NCBI GenBank assembly: GCA_964632305.1
Contig: CAZWBR010000005.1
Coordinates: 1 to 64,000 of the forward strand
Length of the DNA stretch: 64,000 bases
Origin: CAZWBR01 sp964632305
GTDB lineage: Bacteria; Bacteroidota; Bacteroidia; Bacteroidales; Prolixibacteraceae
Reading direction: 5' to 3'
The position numbers were made by a program, and so were the translations under genes. Position 1 is the first letter of the stretch. Each line of letters begins with the position of its first letter. The notes under the pieces are model-generated. The model had not been told where the DNA came from and did not search any database. It saw only the letters and a program-made list of their open reading frames with translations. Below, one piece after another: positions 8,263 to 15,860 of this stretch.

Positions 8263-9402
8263 TCAGGAACGCCGGATAGTAATCTGCATCGCATTGGGGA
8301 TTGGTTGATCAGAAACCAGTACTAAATAACCACCTCCTCCGGCACCGGAGATCTTCCATCCCAGTGTCTGGTCGCGGTATTGGGCGATCGAAGTCAAAAT
8401 CTGTTCTGTAATCATATTGGGGAACATCGCAATTTGAGCTTCAAACGAGGCTTTGAAATATTTCCCAAAAGAATGGATATCTTTCTCTAATATCGACTGC
8501 CAAACACCTTCTGCCGCCTCAGCGAGCGCTTTTGCCCAGTATAGGTTGATTTTTGTATCAGCGAGAACATCATAACAATTTTCTCTTGGGGCGAGGTTGA
8601 TAAACCAAAGATGCTGTTCGATCCAGGTCAGGGTCTCATCATCGGTAATTGAGGTAATCTGATTGGGCCAATAATCCCCCTTGGGATAATCCAGCTTATT
8701 CACCCCGGGATAGACGATGCCGATCGAATCCTGCGATCCGGAGACATATTTCGTGCCGGGGGGATTTTCAACACAGAATAGGGTTCGCGCCTGTTTTTCC
8801 TTATCCCCTTCCGGAATATCCGTTTGCCATAATTCGATCGCCCGGGCCCGGGTACTGCTCGACATACCGCTTCGGTTGTTGAACTCCACTTCCGGTTCTA
8901 TTGAGATGGTAATCACCGGACCGGGAAAGAATTCCGAGACAAAAGGTTGGTCGAGCCAGCCTCCGGCCAAGTCCAACCGGAACGGGATACGGCACTCCTT
9001 ACGCAAGGCAGTAGTTGAGCGGGTGGGCAGTCCCTGACGGGGGATGCGTTTGCTCACTTTCAGTTCGATGCTTAATTCCTTACAAAATTTCTGTTTATCG
9101 GGGGTATAACCATCTTCATTGACGAAGAAAATATCCGGACGAAGATCACGCACCTCATTTTCGAAATCCATTAACCCGGAACCGCTGTTGATCCAGGCAT
9201 CTTTGACCACTTTCAACGCTTTGACCATATAGAGCCGTTCCTGATCGGTATTGATCGTCTTGCGCCCTTTTAATTGACCAATAGTCTTATCCGATCCCAG
9301 TCCGACATACAAATCTCCATGGCTGGCCGCTTCTTCAAAAAAGGCGACATGCCCCGAATGAAGCATGTCGTAGCAGCCGGAGACAAATACTTTTTTATTC
9401 AT
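8263..9402 (-). CDS. Cytidylyltransferase-like domain fused to GHMP kinase
   Basis: The N-terminal 130 residues form a nucleotidyltransferase fold of the cytidylyltransferase/HldE type: GCYDMLHSGHVAFFEEA at residues 9-25 carries the HxGH motif, and GLGSDKTIGQLKGR follows. The remaining 240 residues are a compact GHMP sugar kinase with a fucokinase-like opening (RIPFRLDLAGGWLDQP near 138), the ATP-binding GMSSSTRARAIE near 180 and the C-terminal SGAGGGGYLVLV. The combination suggests one polypeptide that phosphorylates a sugar at C1 and activates it with a nucleotide, as HldE does with a different kinase fold. It is next to the GDP-fucose genes fcl and gmd, so fucose salvage or a related deoxy or heptose sugar is possible. 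The substrate and nucleotide are not determined. Confidence 0.8.
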   Translation of the reverse strand: MNKKVFVSGCYDMLHSGHVAFFEEAASHGDLYVGLGSDKTIGQLKGRKTINTDQERLYMVKALKVVKDAWINSGSGLMDFENEVRDLRPDIFFVNEDGYTPDKQKFCKELSIELKVSKRIPRQGLPTRSTTALRKECRIPFRLDLAGGWLDQPFVSEFFPGPVITISIEPEVEFNNRSGMSSSTRARAIELWQTDIPEGDKEKQARTLFCVENPPGTKYVSGSQDSIGIVYPGVNKLDYPKGDYWPNQITSITDDETLTWIEQHLWFINLAPRENCYDVLADTKINLYWAKALAEAAEGVWQSILEKDIHSFGKYFKASFEAQIAMFPNMITEQILTSIAQYRDQTLGWKISGAGGGGYLVLVSDQPIPNAMQITIRRS

Positions 9403-9427
9403 ACGAATTGACGCGAATATGTTTTAA
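9403..9427. repeat. Word repeat, AATTCGCG type, left flank of GxxExxY gene
   Basis: The sequence ACGAATTGACGCGAATATG lies directly after the start of the kinase fusion and before the stop of the broken GxxExxY gene. Its reverse complement resembles AATTCGCGTTAATTAGTG at the other end of that gene (9826-9850), so the two form an inverted pair of 10-nt words. Confidence 0.5.
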
Positions 9428-9810
9428 TTAAGTTAAGGGATTTAGAATCCTTTTATAAGTCAAAGACGGAGTTCCAAAATTAACAAGAATTCCCAATCGT
9501 TGTTTTGCAGCATTCAAAGAATTCTGAAGTTGCATAAAGTCTGCAGTAGTCAGCCTCATTGAGGCTTTTAGCTCCAAAATAATTGATTGATAGCAAATAA
9601 AGTCGGGTATATAATACTTCTTCAACTTTTTACCTTCATAATACAACGATAATTTTGGGTGGCGCTGATAGGGTATTGATTGTTTTGAAACTCCTTTTCC
9701 AATACCTCTTGATAGACTGCTTCCAGAAAACCATATCCTAAAACGTGATGGACTTTCATACAAGCTCCGATTATTCGAAAACTCTCCTCTTTGAAAATTA
9801 TCTCCGGCAT
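9428..9810 (-). pseudogene. GxxExxY protein, frameshifted
   Basis: Two reading frames together make one typical GxxExxY protein of about 126 residues. The first frame starts at 9810 and gives the N-terminal part with VHHVLGYGFLEAVYQEVLEKEF, which contains the family motif. The second gives the C-terminal part LSLYYEGKKLKKYYIPDF, IILELKA and LGILVNFG. Adding one A to the A4 run on the coding strand (T4 at 9683-9686) joins them as EFQKQSIPYQRHPKL, which is the expected family sequence. The gene is therefore broken by a one-base deletion, or the assembly has a homopolymer error. GxxExxY proteins have a PD-(D/E)xK-like core (here D-F then E-L-K) but no settled function. A longer in-frame start at 9862 is spurious. 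Confidence 0.8.
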
Positions 9811-9825
9811 TGCTTTGCGATAATT

Positions 9826-9850
9826 CGTTCCAATTCGCGTTAATTAGTGA
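9826..9850. repeat. Word repeat, AATTCGCGTT type, right flank of GxxExxY gene
   Basis: AATTCGTTCC AATTCGCGTT AATTAGTGAT runs with a 10-nt period and includes the TAA stop codon of fcl (9844-9846). It is the inverted partner of the repeat at 9403-9427. Related words occur at 32782-32820 and 30940-31005. Confidence 0.55.
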
Positions 9851-10932
9851 TTCAAATACCAATCATACAGCTTCCCAATCCCTTCCTCAATTTCGATCCG
9901 GTGTTTCCATCCCAGTCGATGCAATTTTGAAGGATCGGTTAGCTTGCGCATTGTTCCGTCCGGTTTGGAGGAATCAAATTCAATGACCCCTTCGAAACCA
10001 ATCGTTTTCCTGATTAATTCTGACAATCCTTTAATAGAGATTTCCAAGCCTGTGCCAATATTGATATGGGTATTTTTTATTTCATTTCCGCATTGGGCTT
10101 TAACGTCTTCGAAGTTGCGGTTTTCCAAAAGATAAACACAGGCATCGGCCATATCTTCCGACCAAAGGAATTCCCGCATCGGTCGGCCCGTTCCCCATAA
10201 GGCCAAAACAACGCTTCCGTTAGCTTGTCTGGTAATGCCGTATTTTTGCATGATGGAGAGGATGGCTGTCTCATCAGCGTTCCCACTTACCCCTTCCACC
10301 GGTCTGCGTTCCAGATCTTTTCGCAAATCTTCCCAATTGTTGTTTTGCAGGCAGTTAGCTAAATGAATCTTCCGGATCATGGCCGGCAATACATGCGACG
10401 TCTCCAGGTTAAAATTGTCATTCGGACCATAAAGATTGGTTGGCATTACCGAGATATAATTGGTACCGTACTGGATGTTATAGCTCTCGCACATTTTAAG
10501 TCCGGCAATCTTCGCGATGGCATACGGCTCGTTGGTGTACTCCAGCACATCGGTCAGCAGACAATCCTCCGGCATGGGCTGGGGTGCCTCTTTCGGATAG
10601 ATGCAGGTCGAACCCAGGAAAAGCAGCTTCTTCACCCCGTTCAGATAGGACTGATGGATGATATTGTTCTGAATCTGAAGATTCTCGTATATGAACTGTC
10701 CCCGGTAGATAGAATTGGCCACGATGCCACCGACCTTAGCGGCAGCCAGAATGACGTATTCCGGTTTCTCTGTTTCAAAGAATTCTGCTACCGCTTTTTG
10801 ATCCAACAGGTTCAGCTCATGGAATGATCGGCCGATGATGTTGGTATAACCTTTGCTTTTCAGCGATTTGGTAATGGCTGATCCTACCAGTCCCAGGTGA
10901 CCAGCGACGTATATTTTGCTTGTTTTGTTCAT
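9844..10932 (-). CDS. fcl: GDP-L-fucose synthase
   Basis: Fcl (WcaG) epimerises and reduces GDP-4-keto-6-deoxymannose, made by Gmd, to GDP-L-fucose. The protein has 362 residues with the NADP-binding GHLGLVGSAI near residue 11, LAAAKVGGIVAN near 62, the STCIYP catalytic Ser block near 108, YAIAK (YxxxK) near 138 and the VMPTNLYGPNDNF block. The extra 40-residue insert around residue 205 is common in Bacteroidota Fcl. It is followed downstream by the broken GxxExxY gene and the kinase fusion, and gmd is upstream with only a four-helix-bundle gene between. Confidence 0.95.
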   Translation of the reverse strand: MNKTSKIYVAGHLGLVGSAITKSLKSKGYTNIIGRSFHELNLLDQKAVAEFFETEKPEYVILAAAKVGGIVANSIYRGQFIYENLQIQNNIIHQSYLNGVKKLLFLGSTCIYPKEAPQPMPEDCLLTDVLEYTNEPYAIAKIAGLKMCESYNIQYGTNYISVMPTNLYGPNDNFNLETSHVLPAMIRKIHLANCLQNNNWEDLRKDLERRPVEGVSGNADETAILSIMQKYGITRQANGSVVLALWGTGRPMREFLWSEDMADACVYLLENRNFEDVKAQCGNEIKNTHINIGTGLEISIKGLSELIRKTIGFEGVIEFDSSKPDGTMRKLTDPSKLHRLGWKHRIEIEEGIGKLYDWYLNH

Positions 10933-10949
10933 AGGGTGTGAATGAAAAT

Positions 10950-10984
10950 GATAGAAGATTGAAGGTGACAGATTGAAGATGATA
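10950..10984. repeat. Word array, 7-nt period, left arm around S23 gene
   Basis: Five heptamers GATAGAA GATTGAA GGTGACA GATTGAA GATGATA lie between the start of fcl and the stop of the small gene at 10991. They are the inverted counterparts of the heptamers at 11357-11391. Confidence 0.75.
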
Positions 10985-10990
10985 ACTGAT

Positions 10991-11362
10991 TTATTTAGAG
11001 GATTTGGCTTCGAGATATTTAATAAAGCCCGATAATTGTCGAGAAATTGAATAACATTGCTCGATTAATTCTTGTGATTTTTCATTGGTCATGTATTTCA
11101 GATCAGTAGATAATAACAACATTGACCGTACTTCACCACAGGAACCTTTGGCTATTTTCAAAAATCGAATAAACTCTTTATCAGAGGATCTTTCATGACC
11201 TTCTGCAATGTTATTAATAATTGAAATGGAAGCCCTTGTTGTCTGATCCCTAAATGAATAATCTTTAAGGTATTGAGATGATTCATAGATATGTTTCACA
11301 AGAGCTCTTGCAGATTGCCAGACTTCTAAATCTTCAAAAGACCTGTTTTTACCATTTTCCAT
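10991..11362 (-). CDS. Four helix bundle protein (S23 / 23S rRNA intervening-sequence family)
   Basis: This is a 123-residue helical protein with the family pattern FEDLEVWQSARALVKHIYE, FRDQTTRASISIINNIAEGHERSSDKEFIRFL and KGSCGEVRSMLLLS. The family was first seen in intervening sequences inserted in 23S rRNA genes. In Bacteroidota it is also scattered through chromosomes, and its function is unknown. It interrupts the gmd-fcl pair in the same orientation. Both sides carry a 35-nt array of 7-nt words in inverted orientation, and the start codon ATGGAA is itself one of these words. Three such genes are present in this window. Confidence 0.88.
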   Translation of the reverse strand: MENGKNRSFEDLEVWQSARALVKHIYESSQYLKDYSFRDQTTRASISIINNIAEGHERSSDKEFIRFLKIAKGSCGEVRSMLLLSTDLKYMTNEKSQELIEQCYSISRQLSGFIKYLEAKSSK

Positions 11363-11391
11363 CTTCCATCTTTAATCTTCCATCTTCTATC
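11357..11391. repeat. Word array, 7-nt period, right arm around S23 gene
   Basis: Five heptamers TTCCATC TTCCATC TTTAATC TTCCATC TTCTATC lie between the S23 start and the gmd stop (11395). They overlap the S23 initiation codon. They are inverted relative to 10950-10984, giving a 35-nt inverted repeat around the gene. Confidence 0.8.
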
Positions 11392-11394
11392 TGG

Positions 11395-12570
11395 TTATTC
11401 GAAATAATTTAATGTTCTGTACCCACCTTCCCGCAGGTAGGCATCTTTTTTCATCAGGTGAATGTCCGACTGCATCATATCTTCCACCAATCCCTTTAGA
11501 TCGTATTGCGGTTTCCAGCCCAGTTTGGTCATTGCTTTGGTGGGATCACCGATCAGCAGATCGACCTCTGTGGGACGAAAATACTGGGGATCGACGGCCA
11601 CGAAGGGAACAGCTCCCCCGGTAGGGGAGGAGACCATACGGTTTTTGATAGCCTCTAGGTATTTCTCGCCGACTTTTTCGCAAAACAACTTTTCGTCTAT
11701 GGCCTTAAGGTAGCCTTTCTCTTCAGCGCCTTCGCCTGTAAAAGTAATTTCCATTCCCAGTTCGGCGGCTGCCATACGGATAAAATCACGGATCGTAGTT
11801 GTAATTCCGGTCGCGATGACATAATCATCCGGCTCGTCCTGCTGCAGGATCAGGTACATCGCTTTGATATAATCCTTCGCATGGCCCCAGTCGCGTTTGG
11901 AAGAAAGGTTTCCCATATAAACTGTTTGCTGCATCCCCAGTGCGATACGGCTTAGGGCACGGGTTACCTTACGGGTCACAAAGGTCTCGCCGCGGATCGG
12001 ACTCTCGTGGTTGAAGAGGATCCCGTTGTTGGCGTGCATCTTATAGGCTTCGCGATAATTGACCGTGATCCAGTAAGCGTACATTTTTGCTACAGCATAG
12101 GGTGAGCGGGGATAGAACGGGGTTTTCTCGCTTTGCGGAACCTGTTGCACCAAACCGTAGAGCTCCGAAGTGGAAGCCTGGTAGATGCGGGTCTTCTCAG
12201 TTAATCCCAACAGCCTGACTGCTTCCAACAGGCGAAGTGTCCCGATACCATCCGCGTTGGCGGTATATTCGGGGGTTTCAAAGCTGACGGCCACATGGCT
12301 CATCGCGGCAAGGTTATAAATCTCGTCGGGTTGAACCTCCTGAATGATGCGGGTCAGGTTCATCGAATCGGTCATATCGCCGTAGTGGAGCATGAAATTA
12401 CGGTTTTCGACATGCGGATCCTGGTAGATATGGTCGATCCGGTCGGTATTGAATAACGATGAACGGCGTTTGATCCCGTGAACAACGTATCCTTTCTTCA
12501 GAAGGTATTCACTCAGGTAAGCGCCATCCTGTCCGGTGACGCCGGTTATTAGGGCGGTTTTTTGTGACAT
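11395..12570 (-). CDS. gmd: GDP-mannose 4,6-dehydratase
   Basis: Gmd makes GDP-4-keto-6-deoxymannose from GDP-mannose, the first step to GDP-L-fucose. The 391-residue protein starts with ALITGVTGQDGAYLSEYLLKKGY, then has HGIKRRSSLFNTDRIDH, the STSELYG catalytic block near 133 and SPYAVAKMYAYW (YxxxK) near 155, followed by NHESPIRGETFVTRKVTRA. The length and motifs are canonical. It works with fcl downstream. No manB/manC genes for GDP-mannose supply are in the window, so GDP-mannose must come from elsewhere. Confidence 0.96.
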   Translation of the reverse strand: MSQKTALITGVTGQDGAYLSEYLLKKGYVVHGIKRRSSLFNTDRIDHIYQDPHVENRNFMLHYGDMTDSMNLTRIIQEVQPDEIYNLAAMSHVAVSFETPEYTANADGIGTLRLLEAVRLLGLTEKTRIYQASTSELYGLVQQVPQSEKTPFYPRSPYAVAKMYAYWITVNYREAYKMHANNGILFNHESPIRGETFVTRKVTRALSRIALGMQQTVYMGNLSSKRDWGHAKDYIKAMYLILQQDEPDDYVIATGITTTIRDFIRMAAAELGMEITFTGEGAEEKGYLKAIDEKLFCEKVGEKYLEAIKNRMVSSPTGGAVPFVAVDPQYFRPTEVDLLIGDPTKAMTKLGWKPQYDLKGLVEDMMQSDIHLMKKDAYLREGGYRTLNYFE

Positions 12571-12960
12571 TGTATAAAAGGTTAAAGTAAAAAATGCAAA
12601 GTAATATAATTTTATAAAATAGTTTTATCTTTTTGTGGAAGTTTGGGGGTAAAGCTTCCTATATGATTTGAGAATTTGAAAGTGTTTTGTTAGTGTGTTA
12701 AGTTGTTTATGTGTTATTGCGTTAATCCGTTAATATGTTTGCATGTTAATCGGTTTCGGGTTTCCGCCATCTGGCGGATTTAAGGTTCAATGTTGTTTGG
12801 TTTCGTTCAAGGTTTCCTGCAGATTTCGCGGATCAGCGCAGAAGAGAAAATCTTGATACACCTCTTTTGTTACACAGAGTTAGTACAATGAGTTGTACAG
12901 AGAAGTGGTCTAAATGAATCTTTGGTCGTCAATTGTTATGTTCAGTCGCATTTTTACTGT
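12571..12960. other. 390-nt intergenic region with word arrays
   Basis: There is no gene. The stretch holds an octamer array at 12689-12760, a short hairpin TCCGCCATCTGGCGGA at 12763-12778, and a 9-nt-period patch near 12812-12850 (GCAGATTTC GCGGATCAG CGCAGAAGA). The part next to gmd is AT-rich and could hold its promoter, but I cannot point to a clear one. Confidence 0.6.
12689..12760. repeat. Octamer array (GTTAATnn/GTTTATnn)
   Basis: Nine consecutive 8-nt words begin with GTT: GTTAGTGT, GTTAAGTT, GTTTATGT, GTTATTGC, GTTAATCC, GTTAATAT, GTTTGCAT, GTTAATCG, GTTTCGGG. The phase is kept exactly although the words differ. The same family occurs at 17209, 30613, 35270, 35757-35994 and, inverted, at 36060-36222. 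Confidence 0.85.
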
Positions 12961-14091
12961 TTATTGTCCCCAGACTACTCTGCGAACATAATCGGTGTAA
13001 CTTAAAATGATTCGAACCACTTTTTCTGAAACATTTGGCATAGTATAATCCGATACCTGTTGTAACGTCCGTTGTGGTCCTCTTTTTTGTCCGTCAAGAA
13101 TAGTCAGGGCTTGAAAAATTCGTTCTGGGTTAAGGCCAACCATCATTACCGCAGCTTCTTCCATCGCTTCGGGACGTTCATGAGCCTCACGGATGTTTAA
13201 TGCCGGAAAATTTAGAATGGATGATTCTTCAGAAATAGTACCGCTGTCAGATAAAACCGCTTTGGCTTTTTTTTGCATGTGGTTGTAATCAATAAAACCA
13301 AGGGGTTTCAGCAGTTGAATTAGTGGATGGAAGTCAGTCCCCTCTTCATTAATCCTCTTTCGGGTGCGGGGATGGGTCGATACAATTATCGGTAATTGAT
13401 ACATTTCTGCCATCAGATTCAGTGTATGTACCAGTTTTTCGAAATTACCTGAATTAATATTTTCTTCGCGATGTGCTGAAACCACAAAATATTTCTCTTT
13501 TGTGAGTGATAATCTATCTAAAACATCAGAGGAATCAATTTTATCCATACAGGCATGAAGAACTTCGAAAATAGGACTGCCGGTTTTGATAATCCGGTCA
13601 GCAGGTAATCCTTCTCTTAAAAGATATTCGCGGGCTATATCACTGTAAGGTAAGTTGATGTCAGCAATATGGTCGACAATTTTCCGGTTGGTTTCTTCAG
13701 GAACCCGTTGATCGAAGCATCGGTTTCCGGCTTCCATGTGGAAAATCGGGATCTGACGTTTTTTTGCAGGTATCGCGCAAAGGCTACTGTTGGTATCTCC
13801 CAAAACCAGTAAGGCATCAGGTCGTTCTTTTTCAAGAATAGGGTCAATGTTAATGATAATCTGGCCTATCGTTGTTGTGGCATTATTTCCCGCTGAATTG
13901 AGAAAATAATCCGGCTTTCGGATCTCCAAATCCTTGAAAAATATCTCATTTAGTTCATAATCGTAATTCTGGCCAGTGTGGATCAAAATATGTTCGATGG
14001 AGGGTGATTCATCCAGTTTTTTGATTACCTGCGATAATCGGATAATTTCAGGACGAGTACCAACAACGGTTATGACTTTAAGTTTTTTCAT
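12961..14091 (-). CDS. capG: UDP-N-acetylglucosamine 2-epimerase family, UDP-L-FucNAc synthesis (CapG/FnlC/WbjD)
   Basis: This is a non-hydrolysing 2-epimerase of 376 residues from the ATG at 14091. The family motifs are VVGTRPEIIRLS at the N-terminus, HTGQNYDYELN near 40, LVLGDTNSSL near 95, FHMEAGNRCFDQRVPEETNRKIVDHIAD near 118 and SDSGTISEES near 280. The GNRCFDQRVPEE form and the position directly downstream of capF and capE homologues identify it as the enzyme that epimerises UDP-N-acetyl-L-pneumosamine-type intermediate to UDP-L-FucNAc, rather than housekeeping WecB. The gap to the upstream gene is about 30 nt, so they are probably co-transcribed. Confidence 0.88.
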   Translation of the reverse strand: MKKLKVITVVGTRPEIIRLSQVIKKLDESPSIEHILIHTGQNYDYELNEIFFKDLEIRKPDYFLNSAGNNATTTIGQIIINIDPILEKERPDALLVLGDTNSSLCAIPAKKRQIPIFHMEAGNRCFDQRVPEETNRKIVDHIADINLPYSDIAREYLLREGLPADRIIKTGSPIFEVLHACMDKIDSSDVLDRLSLTKEKYFVVSAHREENINSGNFEKLVHTLNLMAEMYQLPIIVSTHPRTRKRINEEGTDFHPLIQLLKPLGFIDYNHMQKKAKAVLSDSGTISEESSILNFPALNIREAHERPEAMEEAAVMMVGLNPERIFQALTILDGQKRGPQRTLQQVSDYTMPNVSEKVVRIILSYTDYVRRVVWGQ

Positions 14092-14120
14092 TACAATAAT
14101 CAAGTTTAACAGTGGAATTA

Positions 14121-15287
14121 TTAAACGTTCTCAAAGTATGTGTCTCCATCATCCGGATTGTAATGTTCGTTAATCCAGAAAATGGTGTAAAGATCTTCTT
14201 CCCCGATATTTGTAATATTATGGGTGTACCAGATAGGCATATCGACAAAGGAAGGTTGTGCTCCGTCGAGCTTGAAGGCGATTACCTCGGTGGTCCCAAT
14301 CTTACGCAGGTCGATTCGTGCTTTTCCTTTAATAACGGCAAACCTTTCGGCTTTTCGGGTATGGAAATGGTTGCCACGGGTGATTCCAGGGACAGTAGTC
14401 GAGAAGGAGACCTGTCCTCCACTATATAATTTAACCATTTCAACAAAGGAGCCTCTTTTATCTGTGTTTAACTTAAGTTTAAAAGGGAAGAACCTTCGAT
14501 GATCGATGTAGCAGAGGAAGGTATTAAACAGATTTTTATTGAACTCATTGTCCAAACAAGGGATGATTCCTTGTTCGAAATAGTTGATTTTGTATTGGTT
14601 CAGCTTTGAAAGTAATTCAGAAACTTTGGTTGTTGAGGTGTGTGGTATGTTTATGGTTTCACAGTGTTTCACTGTGTCTGACACTGAGTTACATTGTGTT
14701 TTACTTTTTTCGTCCTGATGAAATTTTATGTTTTCAATAATCAATTGTACAAGTTCACTAACGTAGATCAGTTTCAGTTCTCCGTCAACCTCAATCTTGG
14801 GTTGCTCGTTATGGGTGAGCTGATGGCAAAAAGTAGCGACTACTGAATTATAGTAAGGATTTCCAAAAGGGCCAAATACGTTCGGGATTACAAAAGCGGT
14901 GAATTTAGCTTGATTGCTTTCTGCCCATTGTTCAAAGAGTTGCCGGCCCTCCTTTTTTGATTTTCCGTAGAGATTATCGCGTTCTTCCTGTGTGGAGGAG
15001 CTGAAAAGGATGTGTGGTTTCGAATAGGTGGCTTCGCAGGCGGAAATTAGCTGCTTTACCAATTCAAGGTTGGTATTGTATATGACTTCCGGGTTGTTGT
15101 GGCGGTTCATCGCGGCCAGATGGATAATCACATCACACTGCCGGACAAAGGTGTTCAGCTTTGATCCGTCTGAAAAAAGATTATCTTCAAACGGAATCCG
15201 TTCAAATGTTTCGGGATAAAGACCGAGCGTATTGAATAGGTGTGTCCCGATGAAGCCCGATTGTCCGGTGATGCCTATTTTGATCAT
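14121..15287 (-). CDS. capF: UDP-2-acetamido-2,6-dideoxy-hexulose reductase (CapF/FnlB/WbjC)
   Basis: This is a two-domain enzyme of 388 residues. Residues 1-245 form an SDR domain with GITGQSGFIGTHLF, LAAMNRHN and YGKSKKEGRQL (YxxxK). Residues 260-388 form a cupin with GNHFHTRKAERFAVIKGKARIDLR near 300, where the histidines would bind the metal. In Staphylococcus CapF the cupin epimerises C3 and the SDR domain reduces C4 in UDP-L-FucNAc synthesis. Both domains look intact. The segment between them around residue 215-225 has unusual sequence (NSVSDTVKHCETINIPHTS). It is encoded between capE and capG, the same order as in other organisms, although a GxxExxY gene separates it from capE. Confidence 0.9.
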   Translation of the reverse strand: MIKIGITGQSGFIGTHLFNTLGLYPETFERIPFEDNLFSDGSKLNTFVRQCDVIIHLAAMNRHNNPEVIYNTNLELVKQLISACEATYSKPHILFSSSTQEERDNLYGKSKKEGRQLFEQWAESNQAKFTAFVIPNVFGPFGNPYYNSVVATFCHQLTHNEQPKIEVDGELKLIYVSELVQLIIENIKFHQDEKSKTQCNSVSDTVKHCETINIPHTSTTKVSELLSKLNQYKINYFEQGIIPCLDNEFNKNLFNTFLCYIDHRRFFPFKLKLNTDKRGSFVEMVKLYSGGQVSFSTTVPGITRGNHFHTRKAERFAVIKGKARIDLRKIGTTEVIAFKLDGAQPSFVDMPIWYTHNITNIGEEDLYTIFWINEHYNPDDGDTYFENV

Positions 15288-15300
15288 AGGTTGTCTTTTT

Positions 15301-15380
15301 GAACACTGATGACACTGATAAGACAGATTTTCACAGATGAGGATCTGTGGTTATCTGTTTAATCTGTGTTATCCGTGTTC
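15301..15380. repeat. 80-nt palindromic word repeat (ATCTGTGTTATCCGTGTTC type), left copy
   Basis: This 80-nt sequence runs from GAACACTGATGACACTGAT to AATCTGTGTTATCCGTGTTC. Its two halves are imperfect reverse complements, and the words recur about every 10 nt. It contains the last codons and the TAA stop of the GxxExxY gene (GAA CAC GGA TAA on the coding strand). A second copy of the same length is at 15777-15856. Confidence 0.85.
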
Positions 15381-15764
15381 CAATTGTTTTCTATCATTAG
15401 TAAAAATTTTCCTTCTGAATTCAGCTTTTTTACCAAAATTCAGTAACAGTCCAATTTCAATATCCGTTGCTTTCAGGTAATTGATTAGCTGATATTCATT
15501 TTCCTGAACCAACGTTTCCGCAGCTTTGTTTTCAATTATCACACACTGATCAACGATGATATCGGCAAAATATTCTCCAACAAGCATTGCTTCGTAAAAG
15601 ACCTTTATCGGATACTGACTTTTACATTCAAATCCCATTTGGCGAAGTTCAATAAGCATTGCATTATGGTACACCTTTTCCAGAAAACCATATCCAAGTG
15701 TATTGTAAACTTTATAATACGCTTGAATAATCTTATCGGTTATTTCCTGATAAAGATATTTCAT
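15369..15764 (-). CDS. GxxExxY protein
   Basis: This is an intact 131-residue protein from the ATG at 15764. It has YYKVYNTLGYGFLEKVYHNAMLIELRQMGF, which contains the GxxExxY motif, then YFADIIVDQCVIIENKAAETL (the D and E-x-K of a possible PD-(D/E)xK core) and IGLLLNFGKKAEFRRKIF. Its function is not established. It is inserted between capE and capF in the same orientation and is bracketed by two 80-nt palindromic repeats. The final codons and the stop codon lie in the left repeat. It is a paralogue of the broken copy at 9428-9810. Confidence 0.88.
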   Translation of the reverse strand: MKYLYQEITDKIIQAYYKVYNTLGYGFLEKVYHNAMLIELRQMGFECKSQYPIKVFYEAMLVGEYFADIIVDQCVIIENKAAETLVQENEYQLINYLKATDIEIGLLLNFGKKAEFRRKIFTNDRKQLEHG

Positions 15765-15776
15765 AATACTATTTTC

Positions 15777-15856
15777 GAACACGGATAACACTGATTAGAC
15801 GGATATTCACTGATGAAAATCTGTGTTCATCTGTTTAATCTGTGTTATCAGTGTTC
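15777..15856. repeat. 80-nt palindromic word repeat, right copy
   Basis: GAACACGGATAACACTGATT to TTAATCTGTGTTATCAGTGTTC is again an 80-nt imperfect palindrome with about 10-nt words. It lies between the capE stop (15861) and the GxxExxY start. Together with 15301-15380 it encloses the GxxExxY gene exactly. A half copy of the same words is at 17263-17295. Confidence 0.85.
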
Positions 15857-15860
15857 ACTT

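Noticed and set aside
9428..9862. 144-codon minus frame read as one intact protein
   Set aside because: Its first 60 residues are out-of-frame translation. The true N-terminus of the GxxExxY protein is in another frame, starting at 9810.
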